Below, in pieces: positions 51,163 to 60,133 of a stretch of 64,000 bases of DNA. Each line of letters opens with the position of its first letter. Position 1 is the stretch's first letter. The notes under the pieces were generated by a model. The model was not told the DNA's origin. It worked only from the letters and a program-made list of their open reading frames with translations, and made no database searches. The DNA lies in contig JBKECW010000040.1 in assembly GCA_047975005.1 (NCBI GenBank), forward strand, positions 1-64,000. The letters run 5' to 3'. The translations under genes and the position numbers were made by a program. This DNA comes from JBKEAJ01 sp047975005. Its GTDB lineage: Bacteria; Bacteroidota; Bacteroidia; Bacteroidales; Prolixibacteraceae.

Positions 51163-54100
51163 TCATTTGCTTTCTAGCTTTTTCAATATCTCAAGGACCT
51201 GCTCTATGGTGCTTATGTTTGAGAATGAGATGCTTAGTCTGCCGGTATTCTCTTTTACCTTGCAGTTCTTGTTGCTTTGTACGTACGACATTACTTTAGA
51301 GAATGTCTCAGATGTATAAAATTGATTGTTGTGGTCAGAGACAAAGAATATTACAAGTTTGTTGGACTTTAATACCAATTTCTCGATTGCTATTTTTATT
51401 GCTAGCCATCTTACCTTTACTACTTCTGTTAGGTTTAGTACTTGAATAGGCAGTTTACCAAATCGGTCTATCAATTCTGATTTAAATTCATCTAGGCTTA
51501 CAGTGCCTTCGATGTTGTCCAGTCGTTTGTAGAGCCACATGCGCTCTGCCGTATTCGAGATGTATTCGTGTGGTATTCTGAGTTCCAGATCTGTATCAAT
51601 AATACAGTCCGATACATAGGCAATATCTTCTTGTTCCGATGGGTCGTCGTACAAGCCGCTAAATTCGTTGGATTTCAACTCAGTTACGGCCTCGTTGAGT
51701 ATGCGCTGATAGGTCTCGTATCCTATGTCGGCAATAAATCCACTTTGCTCTCCGCCTAGAAGGTTTCCTGCTCCTCTTATATCGAGGTCTTGCATGGCAA
51801 TGTTTATACCGCTTCCAAGTTCTGAAAATTCCTCAATAGCTTTTAGTCGTCGTTGTGCATCCGATGGTAGAGTTGATAGAGGAGGAGCAAGCAGGTAGCA
51901 GAAAGCACGTCGGTTTTCACGTCCTACACGTCCACGCAGTTGATGTAGTTCGCTAAGTCCAAAATTCTGAGCATTATTTATTATTATAGTGTTGGCATTA
52001 GGGATGTCTAGTCCAGCCTCGATAATGGTTGTTGCAATCAGTACATCGTATTCGCCTTCCACGAATTCCATCATTACATTTTCCAGTTTATTGCCCTCCA
52101 TTTGTCCATGCCCTACTACTGTTCGGGCAGTTGGACAAAGTTCCTTTACCGTTTTTTCGACATCCAGAATATTGCCGACACGGTTATTTATAAAGAATAC
52201 TTGCCCATCTCTATTAAGTTCGTGCTCAATAGCCTCTTTGATAATGTCGGGATTGAAAGTGTGCACTTCGGTAATGATTGGAACCCTATTGGGAGGAGGA
52301 GTGTTTATAAGCGATAAGTCCCTTGCTCCCATAAGCGAGAATTGTAGAGTTCGAGGAATTGGTGTTGCCGTTAGTGTAAGCACATCAACATCAACCTTCA
52401 GTTGTTTTAGTTTTTCTTTTACTGATACTCCAAATTTTTGTTCTTCGTCAATAATTAGCAGTCCTAAATCGTTGAATTTTACGGCGTTGCTTATTATTTT
52501 GTGGGTGCCTATAAGAATGTCTATTTTGCCCATTTCTAAATCCTTAAGTACTTCTTTCACCTCTTTTACCGATCTTAGGCGGCTGATATACTCAATTCTT
52601 ACAGGAAATTCCTTTAGGCGTTTGTGAAAGGTTTTGAAGTGTTGTAGAGCAAGTATAGTTGTCGGAACCAATATGGCAACTTGTTTGCCATCGCAAGCGG
52701 CTTTGAATGCTGCTCTTATGGCTACCTCCGTTTTTCCAAATCCTACGTCTCCGCAGATTAATCTGTCCATGGGAGTACTAGACTCCATGTCTTTTTTTAC
52801 GTCCTGTGTCGATTTGTGTTGGTCTGGGGTATCTTCATAAATAAAAGATGCTTCTAATTCACGCTGTAAATAAGAGTCGGGAGAATAAGTAAATCCTTTT
52901 TTATCCTTACGCTGAGCGTATAGCGCAATAAGCTCTTTGGCAATATCTTTTACTTTTTTCTTGGTCTTATCCTTCATCTTTTGCCAAGCTCCTGTCCCCA
53001 GCTTGTGCAATTTGGTTTCGGTTCCTTCCTTTCCTCTGTACTTAGATATTCTGTGCAGTGAGTGTATATTTACCAGCAGATCATCATTGTCTTTATATCG
53101 AAGTCTAATACTTTCCTGCTGCCTTCCATTTATCTCCGTGTTTACAAGTCCCATAAACTGCCCGACACCATGGTCTATATGTACAACGAAGTCGCCTTTG
53201 TGCAACATGCTCAAATCCTTCATTGATATTGCCTGATGCTTGTCTCGGTTGGACTTTGTCTTGTATCGGTGATATCGTCCAAATATTTGATGGTCTGTGT
53301 AGTAGCATATAGCCAGATCTTTGTCGATAAATCCTTGATGGACGATTTTATCTGAAGACTCGAACCTCACTTCCATGTCGATGTCACTGTAAATATCTCG
53401 AAGTCTTTGTATCTGATTTGGGTTGCTAGAGCAGACATAGACAGTATATCCTTTTTGTTGATGGTTTTTTATGTCTAGTCCAAGCATCTCGAAATTTTTG
53501 TTGAACAAAGGCTGTGCCTCAGTATTAAACTCTATAGTTTTGAGTTCAACGGACTTTAAAGGTATGGTACGAGTGAAGCTAATTATCCTATGTTCAGCCA
53601 TTGCTTCTAGGAAGTGTTTGCTGCCTATTAGAGTTTCTTTTTGCGTTGCTTCGACTACGCTATTATATGTGTCGTCTAAATAGTCCTTTATTATATTCGC
53701 ATCGCTGACAGCCAATATTGTGTCTTTTGAAATAAAATCGAAAATTGAAATTAGTTCCTTACTCTCAGCTTGTAAATTAGGAACTATCGACACATTTTCT
53801 TTTCTTTCGATAGATATTTGCGATTCTATGTCGAAAGTTCTTATGGATTCCACTTCGTCGTCAAAGAAATCTATCCTGTAAGGAGTGTCTTGGGAATATG
53901 AGAAGATGTCAATAATACTACCGCGTAGGGCAAACTGTCCGGGTTCGTAAACGAAATCTACGCGCTCAAACATATATTCAATTAGGAAATCGTTTACAAA
54001 ATCGCTAGACAGTTTATCTCCAACCTTAATGTTTAGTTTGCTGTCACTGATTGTTTTTGCTTTGACTACTTTTTCGACAAGTGCTTCCGGATATGTTATA

Positions 54101-54456
54101 ATGACTTTAGGCTGCTTGTCATCATTAATCTTTTCGAGGGTCTCAAATCGATACACGATATTTTCGCGGTCCGTTTGCCCGTATTTGGCCGAACGTTTGT
54201 AGGATGACGGGAGTAGTATGGCATTGTCGTTACCAAGTATAGATAGCATATCGGAATGGAAATAGTGTGCATCGTCCTTGTTGTTTGCAACAAATAGTAT
54301 TTGCACCTTCTTTTTTGTGTTTATTGATCCTATAGCAAGTGCCTTTGCCGAGCCTGCCAAGCCCGAAAAGAAGACGCGTTTATTGTTGTTATCAAGCTTG
54401 TACTTGCTTACGATGGGATGCGTTAAGAGCATTTCTTTTATTCTGTTATCTTCCAA
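51163..54456 (-). CDS. mfd: Transcription-repair coupling factor Mfd
   Basis: 1097 residues. The start is a TTG at 54456 (the residues before THPIVSKY fit the usual spacing); an ATG at 54432 would shorten it by eight residues. Domains: a UvrB-like N-terminal module (1-350), an RNA-polymerase-binding CarD-like domain (about 400-490, LHKGDFVVHIDHGVGQFMGL), then the helicase motor with GDVGFGKTEVAIRAAF (Walker A, about 567) and LLIIDEEQKFGV, and a C-terminal TRCF domain. Mfd frees RNA polymerase stalled at DNA lesions and recruits UvrA. A minus-strand -7 box TATTTTTG lies at 54474-54481, 17 bases before the TTG. Confidence 0.93.
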   Translation of the reverse strand: MEDNRIKEMLLTHPIVSKYKLDNNNKRVFFSGLAGSAKALAIGSINTKKKVQILFVANNKDDAHYFHSDMLSILGNDNAILLPSSYKRSAKYGQTDRENIVYRFETLEKINDDKQPKVIITYPEALVEKVVKAKTISDSKLNIKVGDKLSSDFVNDFLIEYMFERVDFVYEPGQFALRGSIIDIFSYSQDTPYRIDFFDDEVESIRTFDIESQISIERKENVSIVPNLQAESKELISIFDFISKDTILAVSDANIIKDYLDDTYNSVVEATQKETLIGSKHFLEAMAEHRIISFTRTIPLKSVELKTIEFNTEAQPLFNKNFEMLGLDIKNHQQKGYTVYVCSSNPNQIQRLRDIYSDIDMEVRFESSDKIVHQGFIDKDLAICYYTDHQIFGRYHRYKTKSNRDKHQAISMKDLSMLHKGDFVVHIDHGVGQFMGLVNTEINGRQQESIRLRYKDNDDLLVNIHSLHRISKYRGKEGTETKLHKLGTGAWQKMKDKTKKKVKDIAKELIALYAQRKDKKGFTYSPDSYLQRELEASFIYEDTPDQHKSTQDVKKDMESSTPMDRLICGDVGFGKTEVAIRAAFKAACDGKQVAILVPTTILALQHFKTFHKRLKEFPVRIEYISRLRSVKEVKEVLKDLEMGKIDILIGTHKIISNAVKFNDLGLLIIDEEQKFGVSVKEKLKQLKVDVDVLTLTATPIPRTLQFSLMGARDLSLINTPPPNRVPIITEVHTFNPDIIKEAIEHELNRDGQVFFINNRVGNILDVEKTVKELCPTARTVVGHGQMEGNKLENVMMEFVEGEYDVLIATTIIEAGLDIPNANTIIINNAQNFGLSELHQLRGRVGRENRRAFCYLLAPPLSTLPSDAQRRLKAIEEFSELGSGINIAMQDLDIRGAGNLLGGEQSGFIADIGYETYQRILNEAVTELKSNEFSGLYDDPSEQEDIAYVSDCIIDTDLELRIPHEYISNTAERMWLYKRLDNIEGTVSLDEFKSELIDRFGKLPIQVLNLTEVVKVRWLAIKIAIEKLVLKSNKLVIFFVSDHNNQFYTSETFSKVMSYVQSNKNCKVKENTGRLSISFSNISTIEQVLEILKKLESK

Positions 54457-54573
54457 AACCTCTTTTTTTGTTGCAAAAATAGCAATAAAACAGATAATGA
54501 CAGGATTTAGTAATCCCTCATTATTTTCCGAGATTTCGGAAATATTGTTTTTATGTTAGGACTTTTGTTTTAC

Positions 54574-54604
54574 TTTGCTAAACTAGCAAGGCTTATTATC
54601 TTTG
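54574..54604 (+). promoter_or_regulatory. Promoter that would give a leaderless transcript
   Basis: TTTG (54574-54577), a 19-base spacer and TATCTTTG (54597-54604) are a full consensus match. The ATG at 54611 begins only six bases after the -7 box, where transcription is expected to start. Confidence 0.7.
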
Positions 54605-54610
54605 TGGGTA

Positions 54611-54955
54611 ATGGCATCTCTTTTAAAAAATACACTCTTTGTTTATGTTCTATCGGTCTTGCTGGTAGTCATTAATTTATTTGTAGGATATGCTACTGTT
54701 GCAAGTGCCGACTTTCGTGCCGTTGGAGCAGATGTTGAACCGGGGAATATGACAATAACGAAATCTATATTGCCTCTTACCAATAGTGGCAATGGAATTA
54801 TAGAAGAAGAGAATCATGATATTTATTCTCCTATGCCGAAGAATTGTGCAGAGTTTGATCTGTATATGTTAGAGCGGGCGGGTTTAGTAATGTTATACGA
54901 GGAGAAAGATTATGAGCATTACCCAGATGTTATTATTCCTCCTCCCGAAGTATAG
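54611..54955 (+). CDS. Small membrane-anchored protein of unknown function
   Basis: 114 residues from the ATG at 54611 (MASLLKNTLF); the frame is open from a TTG at 54602. An N-terminal hydrophobic segment (about 8-30) is a membrane anchor or signal peptide; the rest is acidic and periplasmic or surface-facing, ending PDVIIPPPEV. I do not recognise a family. The next possible start (Met in NMTITKSIL) would remove the membrane segment, so 54611 is preferred despite the promoter sitting right on it. SulP follows after 84 bases. Confidence 0.6.
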   Translation: MASLLKNTLFVYVLSVLLVVINLFVGYATVASADFRAVGADVEPGNMTITKSILPLTNSGNGIIEEENHDIYSPMPKNCAEFDLYMLERAGLVMLYEEKDYEHYPDVIIPPPEV

Positions 54956-55039
54956 CTATTACTGCTTGTGTTATCTCGCTTTATGAGTTTAGAGATAACT
55001 ATATGTAACTGAGTTTTTTATTAGTAGTTTTGAAATCAC

Positions 55040-56632
55040 ATGTTTAAATATTTGAAGAAAGACTTGCCTGCAAGTCTTGTAGTATTTTTAGTAGCATTGC
55101 CATTGTGTTTGGGTATTGCACAGGCCAGTGGTGCGCCCCTGTTTGCAGGTGTTGTCGCTGGCATCATAGGAGGGATAATAGTCGGTAGTATCAGTGGTTC
55201 GCCTTTAGGGGTCAGCGGTCCGGCAGCAGGATTGACAATAATTATAGCTGATTCGATAACCGACTTGGGGACTTTCGAGATCTTCCTTGCTGCAGTTATT
55301 ATTGCCGGCTTACTGCAAATTATATTTGGAATAATAAAGGCAGGAATAATCGGCTATTATTTTCCATCGTCGGTAATTAAAGGAATGCTTGCGGGCATCG
55401 GAATAAGTATATTTTTAAAGCAATTTCCTCACGCACTTGGTTATGATGCTAGTTATAGAGGGATGACAGACTTCCTTAATAAAGAGGGAGGCAATACTAT
55501 CTCCGCACTTGTTGATATGTTTAAGCATATCTCTCCGGGAGTATTGCTAGTGTCAGGTGTATCTGTTTGTATACTATTGCTTTGGGATAGTTTCCTGGCG
55601 AAGAAAGCAACGCTTTTCAAAATTGTACCAGGCTCGTTGATTGCAGTCGTTTTTGGAATATTATTCTACGTTAATACTCCAGAGGGGACTTATTTTAGCA
55701 TCCCTGACAATCTTCTGGTAAATGTGCCTGCCCCAGATAGCTTACAGTCTTTCTTCGGAGAGTTTAGCTCCCCTGATATGTCTGGGTTTCTTCGCTATGA
55801 TGTTTGGTTAATTGGCTTTACAATTGCCGTTGTTGCTAGTCTCGAAACATTATTGTCGGTTGAAGCCATCGATAAGATTGACCCTCATAAACGAATTACT
55901 CCCACTAATAGAGAATTAGTGGCTCAGGGAGTTGGAAATGTCGTAGCAGGACTTGTTGGCGGACTGCCTATTACTCAGGTTATTGTTAGGAGTTCGGCAA
56001 ACGTGCAGTCGGGAGGCCGAACTAAGATGGCAACAATTTTGCACGGGATATTGTTGTTATTATCGGTCATACTTATCCCGAGATTTTTGAATCTTATACC
56101 ACTGGGAGTTCTTGCAGCGATATTGTTGCTGGTTGGCTACAAGCTGGCAAAACCCTCATTGTTTAAGAGTATGTATAACTTGGGTTACGAGCAGTTTGTG
56201 CCATTTGTCGCAACTGTATTTGGAGTTGTATTTACAGACTTGCTAAAAGGTATCTGTTTAGGATTAGGATTGGGCATAATGTTTATCCTGATAAAGAATT
56301 ACAGAAACTCACATTTTTTGCACAAGAAAGAGAGTGATGACGGACGTCATAAGGTGATTATGACTCTTGCAGAAGAGTTGTCTTTTCTGAATAAAGGGGC
56401 TATATTGAAAGAGTTGGAAGCTATCGAGGAAGGAACCCTATTGGAGCTAGATCTTAGAAAGACAATACGGATGAATTATGATATCTTGGAAATTCTAGAT
56501 GACTTTGTGTTTAAGGCAAAAGAGCGTAATATAGACATCAGGGTAATATCTGACAGCCATGGAGTATTAGACAACCCTGAAAGTTTTGTGGCATTGTTTT
56601 TAGATAAAAGCCGCAATAATTTTAGAAAATGA
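55040..56632 (+). CDS. SulP-family anion transporter (probable bicarbonate importer)
   Basis: 530 residues, with a membrane domain of 10-14 helices and a C-terminal STAS domain (about 425-525). LPLCLGIAQASGAPLFAGVV and SPLGVSGPAAGLTI are the SulP transport core. SulP proteins move bicarbonate, sulfate or other anions, sometimes with sodium. Those encoded directly with a carbonic anhydrase, as here (7 bases downstream), are generally viewed as bicarbonate importers like cyanobacterial BicA. It would supply bicarbonate for carboxylation of PEP or pyruvate in a succinate-forming anaerobe; that last step is inference. Confidence 0.88.
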   Translation: MFKYLKKDLPASLVVFLVALPLCLGIAQASGAPLFAGVVAGIIGGIIVGSISGSPLGVSGPAAGLTIIIADSITDLGTFEIFLAAVIIAGLLQIIFGIIKAGIIGYYFPSSVIKGMLAGIGISIFLKQFPHALGYDASYRGMTDFLNKEGGNTISALVDMFKHISPGVLLVSGVSVCILLLWDSFLAKKATLFKIVPGSLIAVVFGILFYVNTPEGTYFSIPDNLLVNVPAPDSLQSFFGEFSSPDMSGFLRYDVWLIGFTIAVVASLETLLSVEAIDKIDPHKRITPTNRELVAQGVGNVVAGLVGGLPITQVIVRSSANVQSGGRTKMATILHGILLLLSVILIPRFLNLIPLGVLAAILLLVGYKLAKPSLFKSMYNLGYEQFVPFVATVFGVVFTDLLKGICLGLGLGIMFILIKNYRNSHFLHKKESDDGRHKVIMTLAEELSFLNKGAILKELEAIEEGTLLELDLRKTIRMNYDILEILDDFVFKAKERNIDIRVISDSHGVLDNPESFVALFLDKSRNNFRK

Positions 56633-56639
56633 GATTGAT

Positions 56640-57281
56640 ATGGATATAAATAAAGTTTTTGAAAATAATGAACAATGGATAAGAGAAAAGTTAGAGTTAG
56701 ATCCTCATTATTTTGACAAGTTGTCGGAAGGGCAAAATCCAGAGTTCCTGTATTTTGGATGCTCTGACAGTCGTGTGACGGCGGAAGGATTGATGGGTTT
56801 AGAGCCGGGCGATGTATTTGTACATAGAAATATTGCTAATATGGTAGTTTCAACTGATATGAACTGCATGTCGGTATTGGAATACGGAGTTAATCATCTT
56901 AAAGTCAATCATGTGATAGTGTGTGGGCATTATGCTTGTGGAGGAGTAGAGGCAGCAATGAAGAGCGGGGATTTAGGTATTCTTAATCCGTGGTTACGAG
57001 AGATTAGGGATGTTTATCGCTTGCATGCCGACGAGTTGGATGGGATTGAGAGAGAGGACGACCGGTACGATAGATTGATAGAGCTAAATGTGCAAGAGCA
57101 GTGTATCAATCTTATAAAGACAGCTATAGTGCAAAAGGCATCAGCCGAGCGAGGACTTAAAGTTCACGGGTGGGTGTTCGATGTGCATACGGGCAGGCTT
57201 ATAGATTTGAAGATAGATTTTGATGCAATCCTTAAAGGTATCGAAGAAATCTATAAGATTAATACTAGAATTAATTCTTAG
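56640..57281 (+). CDS. Beta-class carbonic anhydrase
   Basis: 213 residues, typical beta-class. Zinc ligands are visible in FGCSDSR (Cys41, with Asp43 and Arg45 as the catalytic dyad) and CGHYACGG (His97, Cys100). It interconverts CO2 and bicarbonate in the cytoplasm. It starts 7 bases after the SulP gene, so imported bicarbonate and CO2 would be equilibrated by the pair. A terminator follows. Confidence 0.95.
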   Translation: MDINKVFENNEQWIREKLELDPHYFDKLSEGQNPEFLYFGCSDSRVTAEGLMGLEPGDVFVHRNIANMVVSTDMNCMSVLEYGVNHLKVNHVIVCGHYACGGVEAAMKSGDLGILNPWLREIRDVYRLHADELDGIEREDDRYDRLIELNVQEQCINLIKTAIVQKASAERGLKVHGWVFDVHTGRLIDLKIDFDAILKGIEEIYKINTRINS

Positions 57282-57285
57282 ACAA

Positions 57286-57317
57286 AAAAACAGCTTCCCT
57301 TTAGGGAGGCTGTTTTC
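57286..57317 (+). terminator. Bidirectional terminator between carbonic anhydrase and DUF819 genes
   Basis: AAACAGCTTCCC and GGGAGGCTGTTT form a long stem with one mismatch and a four-base loop, flanked by A and T runs. It lies between the two convergent gene pairs. Confidence 0.85.
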
Positions 57318-57319
57318 TT

Positions 57320-58576
57320 TTACGATACTATTTCCATTAGATAAGCACACAGCATTGCACCATAAGTGCCCAGTGCGTAGCCAAATACAGCGAGCAGTAC
57401 ACCAACAGTTGTTAATGACGGATGAAACTCGGCAGCTACAACGGGCGCAGAAGCTACGCCACCCACATTTGCCTGACTGCCCACAGCAAGAAAGAAATAA
57501 GGTGCCTTTATAATCTTTGCAACAACTACCATTATCAGTACGTGTATTATCATCCATATTGCACCTATTGCCAACAGTCCCGGATTGTCAAACATTTTAA
57601 AGATGTTCATTTTCATACCTATGGTTGCAACAAGGAAGTAAATAAACAGGGATCCTATTTTGCTTGCACCTGCACCCTCGTAGTTTTTGAATCTCGTAAA
57701 GGATAAAATAATTCCGATGGCGGTAGCAATGCTTATAGTCCAGAAGAACGGTGTTTTAAGAGATGACAATGCGCCTGCACTATTTTCGGCACTACTTGGG
57801 AATGCGCCTGATATGGTGTTGGCAAGGAAATGAGATATACTAACCCCAACAAAAGCGATTGACAATATTATTACTATGTCGGATGTTGACGGAGTGCGAG
57901 ATATCTTTGCATTAAATTTTGAAGCTTTGTCCACTAGTTTGTCGATGGCACTATTGTCGGCCTTCAGCCACTTATCTATGGCTTTTCGGTGTCCCACGCC
58001 AAACAGGACGGCACTCATCCAGATATTTGCAATTACTATATCTACCAATACCATCCCTCCGTAACTAGATTGGTCGTATTGAAAAATTTCAAGCATGGCA
58101 GTTTGATTTGCACCTCCGCCAATCCAACTTCCTGCAAGCGTTGACAGTCCGCGCCAGATAGCAAGGTTACCCTCGCCTGCCACTGTCTCCGGCGAGAATT
58201 GAGCTACAATCATAATGGCTAGTGGACCTCCAATTATTATCCCAAATGTTCCGACAAAGAACATTATTAGAGCTTTAGAGCCGAGGCTGAATATTGCTTT
58301 AAGGTCGATGCTGAGAGTCATAAGTATCAGTGCGGCAGGCAGGAGGTAATATTTTGCCACATGATAAAGATTAGATGTATCTTCGGAGATAATATTTAGA
58401 GAAACGCAAATCGATGGCAGGAGGTAGCACATTAATATGGAGGGGATAAATGTGTAGAACTTCTTCCAGAATTTGCTATTGAGATTTGCAGTATAGAACA
58501 CAAATCCAAGGCATAGCATCAGCACCCCGATGGCTATGGTGTCGTCTGTGATATATGGTGTCATTTTTCCGCCCAT
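57320..58576 (-). CDS. DUF819-family membrane protein
   Basis: 418 residues (414 if the ATG at 58564 is used) with about ten membrane helices. GSWIGGGANQTAMLEIF and VGSQANVGGVASAPVVAAEF are hallmark DUF819 segments, two copies of a Gly-rich, Asn-containing motif in membrane re-entrant positions, as seen in several transporter superfamilies. Substrate unknown. The start lies one base after the bestrophin stop codon, so the two are coupled. Convergent with the SulP/carbonic anhydrase pair. Confidence 0.82.
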   Translation of the reverse strand: MGGKMTPYITDDTIAIGVLMLCLGFVFYTANLNSKFWKKFYTFIPSILMCYLLPSICVSLNIISEDTSNLYHVAKYYLLPAALILMTLSIDLKAIFSLGSKALIMFFVGTFGIIIGGPLAIMIVAQFSPETVAGEGNLAIWRGLSTLAGSWIGGGANQTAMLEIFQYDQSSYGGMVLVDIVIANIWMSAVLFGVGHRKAIDKWLKADNSAIDKLVDKASKFNAKISRTPSTSDIVIILSIAFVGVSISHFLANTISGAFPSSAENSAGALSSLKTPFFWTISIATAIGIILSFTRFKNYEGAGASKIGSLFIYFLVATIGMKMNIFKMFDNPGLLAIGAIWMIIHVLIMVVVAKIIKAPYFFLAVGSQANVGGVASAPVVAAEFHPSLTTVGVLLAVFGYALGTYGAMLCAYLMEIVS

Positions 58577-58577
58577 C

Positions 58578-59612
58578 TCACATTAGTATCCCGTCTATAC
58601 TTTCAATTTGTTCGGGCAGGTCTTTCTCTCCTAGCATTTCACGCAGGTCTATTTCTATATTTCTGCATATTGAGAGCATTGGAATGTCGTGTGGCATTCC
58701 CTGAAAGGGATTTTCCGATTGGTCGCCAATAAACTCCATCATGATGTACACCCAGCTGATAATTGCCGTTATAGGTACTGAAAGCCAAGTCATCCAATGT
58801 TCAATTTTCATCATTTCTGGAATCATGCTGAAAGGTATCAGGGCGATGAATATTGTTACGAAATACTCGCTCAGGTTTGCATATTGTCGAGGCAGAGGGA
58901 ATTTTTTGATGCGTTCGCATTTGCCCTGATGCTGATACAGTTGGTGCAGTAGCTCTTTTAGGGCTGTGTATCCGAAATTGTCGAGAATATTATCTTCGCG
59001 AAGCTTTCTAAGGTCCTTAGATTGGAGGTCTATTATATGAGTTGCCGGGTTTTGCTTGTTCATTACGAATTTGTAATCCTTGTCTGACATTAGAGAACCT
59101 ACTTCGGTAACAGAAAACTTATTGAGGGCAGAACCCAAGCCGTGTCGCTTTATAATTTTTTTGTGTTTGAGCCCTTTTTTCCCTTTCTGTCCGGCGCTCT
59201 CCCATGGGGCAGGCACGAGCAACTGTTTGCGCAGTTGGTATGTCCATGCTATATGTTTGTATATCAGTCTTTTCTTTATTTCGTGTAATTCGGTGTCTGA
59301 TAGAGGCGAGTCTCTGAAAATATTAGTAACATATCCGTCAACATGGATTGCCCAAGTTCTACTAGAGTTCACTATTCCTCCCCATATTTTTCGGGCTTCC
59401 CACATTCGATCATAGGACTGATTGTTTTTGAAGCCTACGTAAAAAGCGACAGCTGTTCCGATTACGGATACCGGCAGCCAAGGGATGGCAAGAGTTATCT
59501 GTCCGGTATGATAGAGGTAGGTAATCAGCGTTACAAATAGTAATTGAATTATGAGAGTCCGCGACGACCATTTATTCAGGTATCTTACTCTAGAGCTTCG
59601 TGTTGCAATCAT
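58578..59612 (-). CDS. Bestrophin-family anion channel
   Basis: 344 residues. LPVSVIGTAVAFYVGFKNNQ and SYDRMWEARKIWGGIVNSSR are diagnostic of bacterial bestrophins (RFP-TM/UPF0187), which form pentameric channels. The C-terminal half has a membrane segment and amphipathic helices (SIDGILM end). Bestrophins conduct chloride and bicarbonate in many organisms; some bacterial ones conduct sodium, so ion choice is uncertain. It is cotranscribed with the DUF819 gene and has a near-ideal promoter. Confidence 0.88.
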   Translation of the reverse strand: MIATRSSRVRYLNKWSSRTLIIQLLFVTLITYLYHTGQITLAIPWLPVSVIGTAVAFYVGFKNNQSYDRMWEARKIWGGIVNSSRTWAIHVDGYVTNIFRDSPLSDTELHEIKKRLIYKHIAWTYQLRKQLLVPAPWESAGQKGKKGLKHKKIIKRHGLGSALNKFSVTEVGSLMSDKDYKFVMNKQNPATHIIDLQSKDLRKLREDNILDNFGYTALKELLHQLYQHQGKCERIKKFPLPRQYANLSEYFVTIFIALIPFSMIPEMMKIEHWMTWLSVPITAIISWVYIMMEFIGDQSENPFQGMPHDIPMLSICRNIEIDLREMLGEKDLPEQIESIDGILM

Positions 59613-59632
59613 TTTATATGCTTCTGTACTCG

Positions 59633-59664
59633 CAAATATAGCTCATATTACTTTTTATTCCAAA
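59633..59664 (-). promoter_or_regulatory. Promoter of the bestrophin-DUF819 operon
   Basis: On the minus strand TTTG (59664-59661), a 20-base spacer and TATATTTG (59640-59633) match the consensus fully, 20 bases before the bestrophin ATG. Confidence 0.75.
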
Positions 59665-59867
59665 AATGAATGTTTGCGGTGCAGTTAAATATTCAGCCAA
59701 AAGAGTTGTTAGAAAAAACTGTGCATACCATTGTTTTTCAGGTAGCGACGACACACCTCCAGAGACGCATGGCAATTCTATCTATCCCCTATGGGGAATG
59801 TTTACATCTTTTCGCCTACATTTTTTCTATTAAGCGATAAGCCAAAACAGCCACTTACTCCCTCTTC
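59665..59867. other. Spacer with degraded or unassigned sequence
   Basis: About 200 bases without a gene, between the bestrophin promoter and the alpha-2-macroglobulin-like fragment. One short inverted repeat, TCCCC-TAT-GGGGA (about 59786-59798), is visible. No protein similarity was recognised in any frame. Confidence 0.5.
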
Positions 59868-59872
59868 GTGTA

Positions 59873-59897
59873 CTCCTCCTTCGCAGGAGGAGAGTTT
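59873..59897 (+). terminator. Hairpin with TCGC loop and T run inside the relic
   Basis: CTCCTCCT (59873-59880) pairs perfectly with AGGAGGAG (59885-59892) across a TCGC loop, followed by AG and five T. It falls at the start of the relic frame, which argues that nothing upstream is read through into it. Confidence 0.6.
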
Positions 59898-59900
59898 TTA

Positions 59901-60080
59901 AATACCGACTGTTTCAATACCTTTGGAAATATGATATCGGAGGTAATTGAAGATGGCAAGCTAGAACTTACGGCAGCATACTTGGGAGATTTTAATCTTC
60001 CTGCCGTGTCGGGCGAAGCAATGTACGACAACTCTGTAAACGCTATTGTTAAAGACGGCAGAGTAGTGATGACAGAATAG
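59901..60080 (+). pseudogene. C-terminal remnant resembling alpha-2-macroglobulin
   Basis: The open frame ending at 60080 encodes YLGDFNLPAVSGEAMYDNSVNAIVK and ends GRVVMTE. The order 'Y.G.F.lP.v..EaMYd.sv.a....g.V.v' is the closing segment of bacterial alpha-2-macroglobulins (bestatin-like receptor-binding end), proteins of about 1,500-2,000 residues. Only some 55 residues survive; upstream in the same frame there is nothing like the rest of the protein, and a terminator hairpin intervenes. I judge it a relic left by deletion, but a short real protein from the ATG at 59931 is possible. The match is by memory of the family, not by search. Confidence 0.45.
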
Positions 60081-60101
60081 TGATAAACAGCCGAATATTA
60101 T

Positions 60102-60109
60102 TACCTTTG
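60102..60109 (+). promoter_or_regulatory. -7 element of marC
   Basis: TACCTTTG is an exact consensus match, 24 bases before the ATG at 60134. No clear -33 box. Confidence 0.5.
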
Positions 60110-60133
60110 CGAGGTATTAGATATTAAGTAGCT

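Noticed and set aside
50971..51177. A 68-codon plus-strand frame in the spacer before mfd
   Set aside because: No promoter, no recognisable product, tyrosine-rich composition as in random AT-rich DNA, and it runs into the mfd 3' end.
51989..52627. A 212-codon plus-strand open frame
   Set aside because: It is antisense to mfd, which is fully conserved; the Ser/Phe-rich translation is the shadow of that coding strand.
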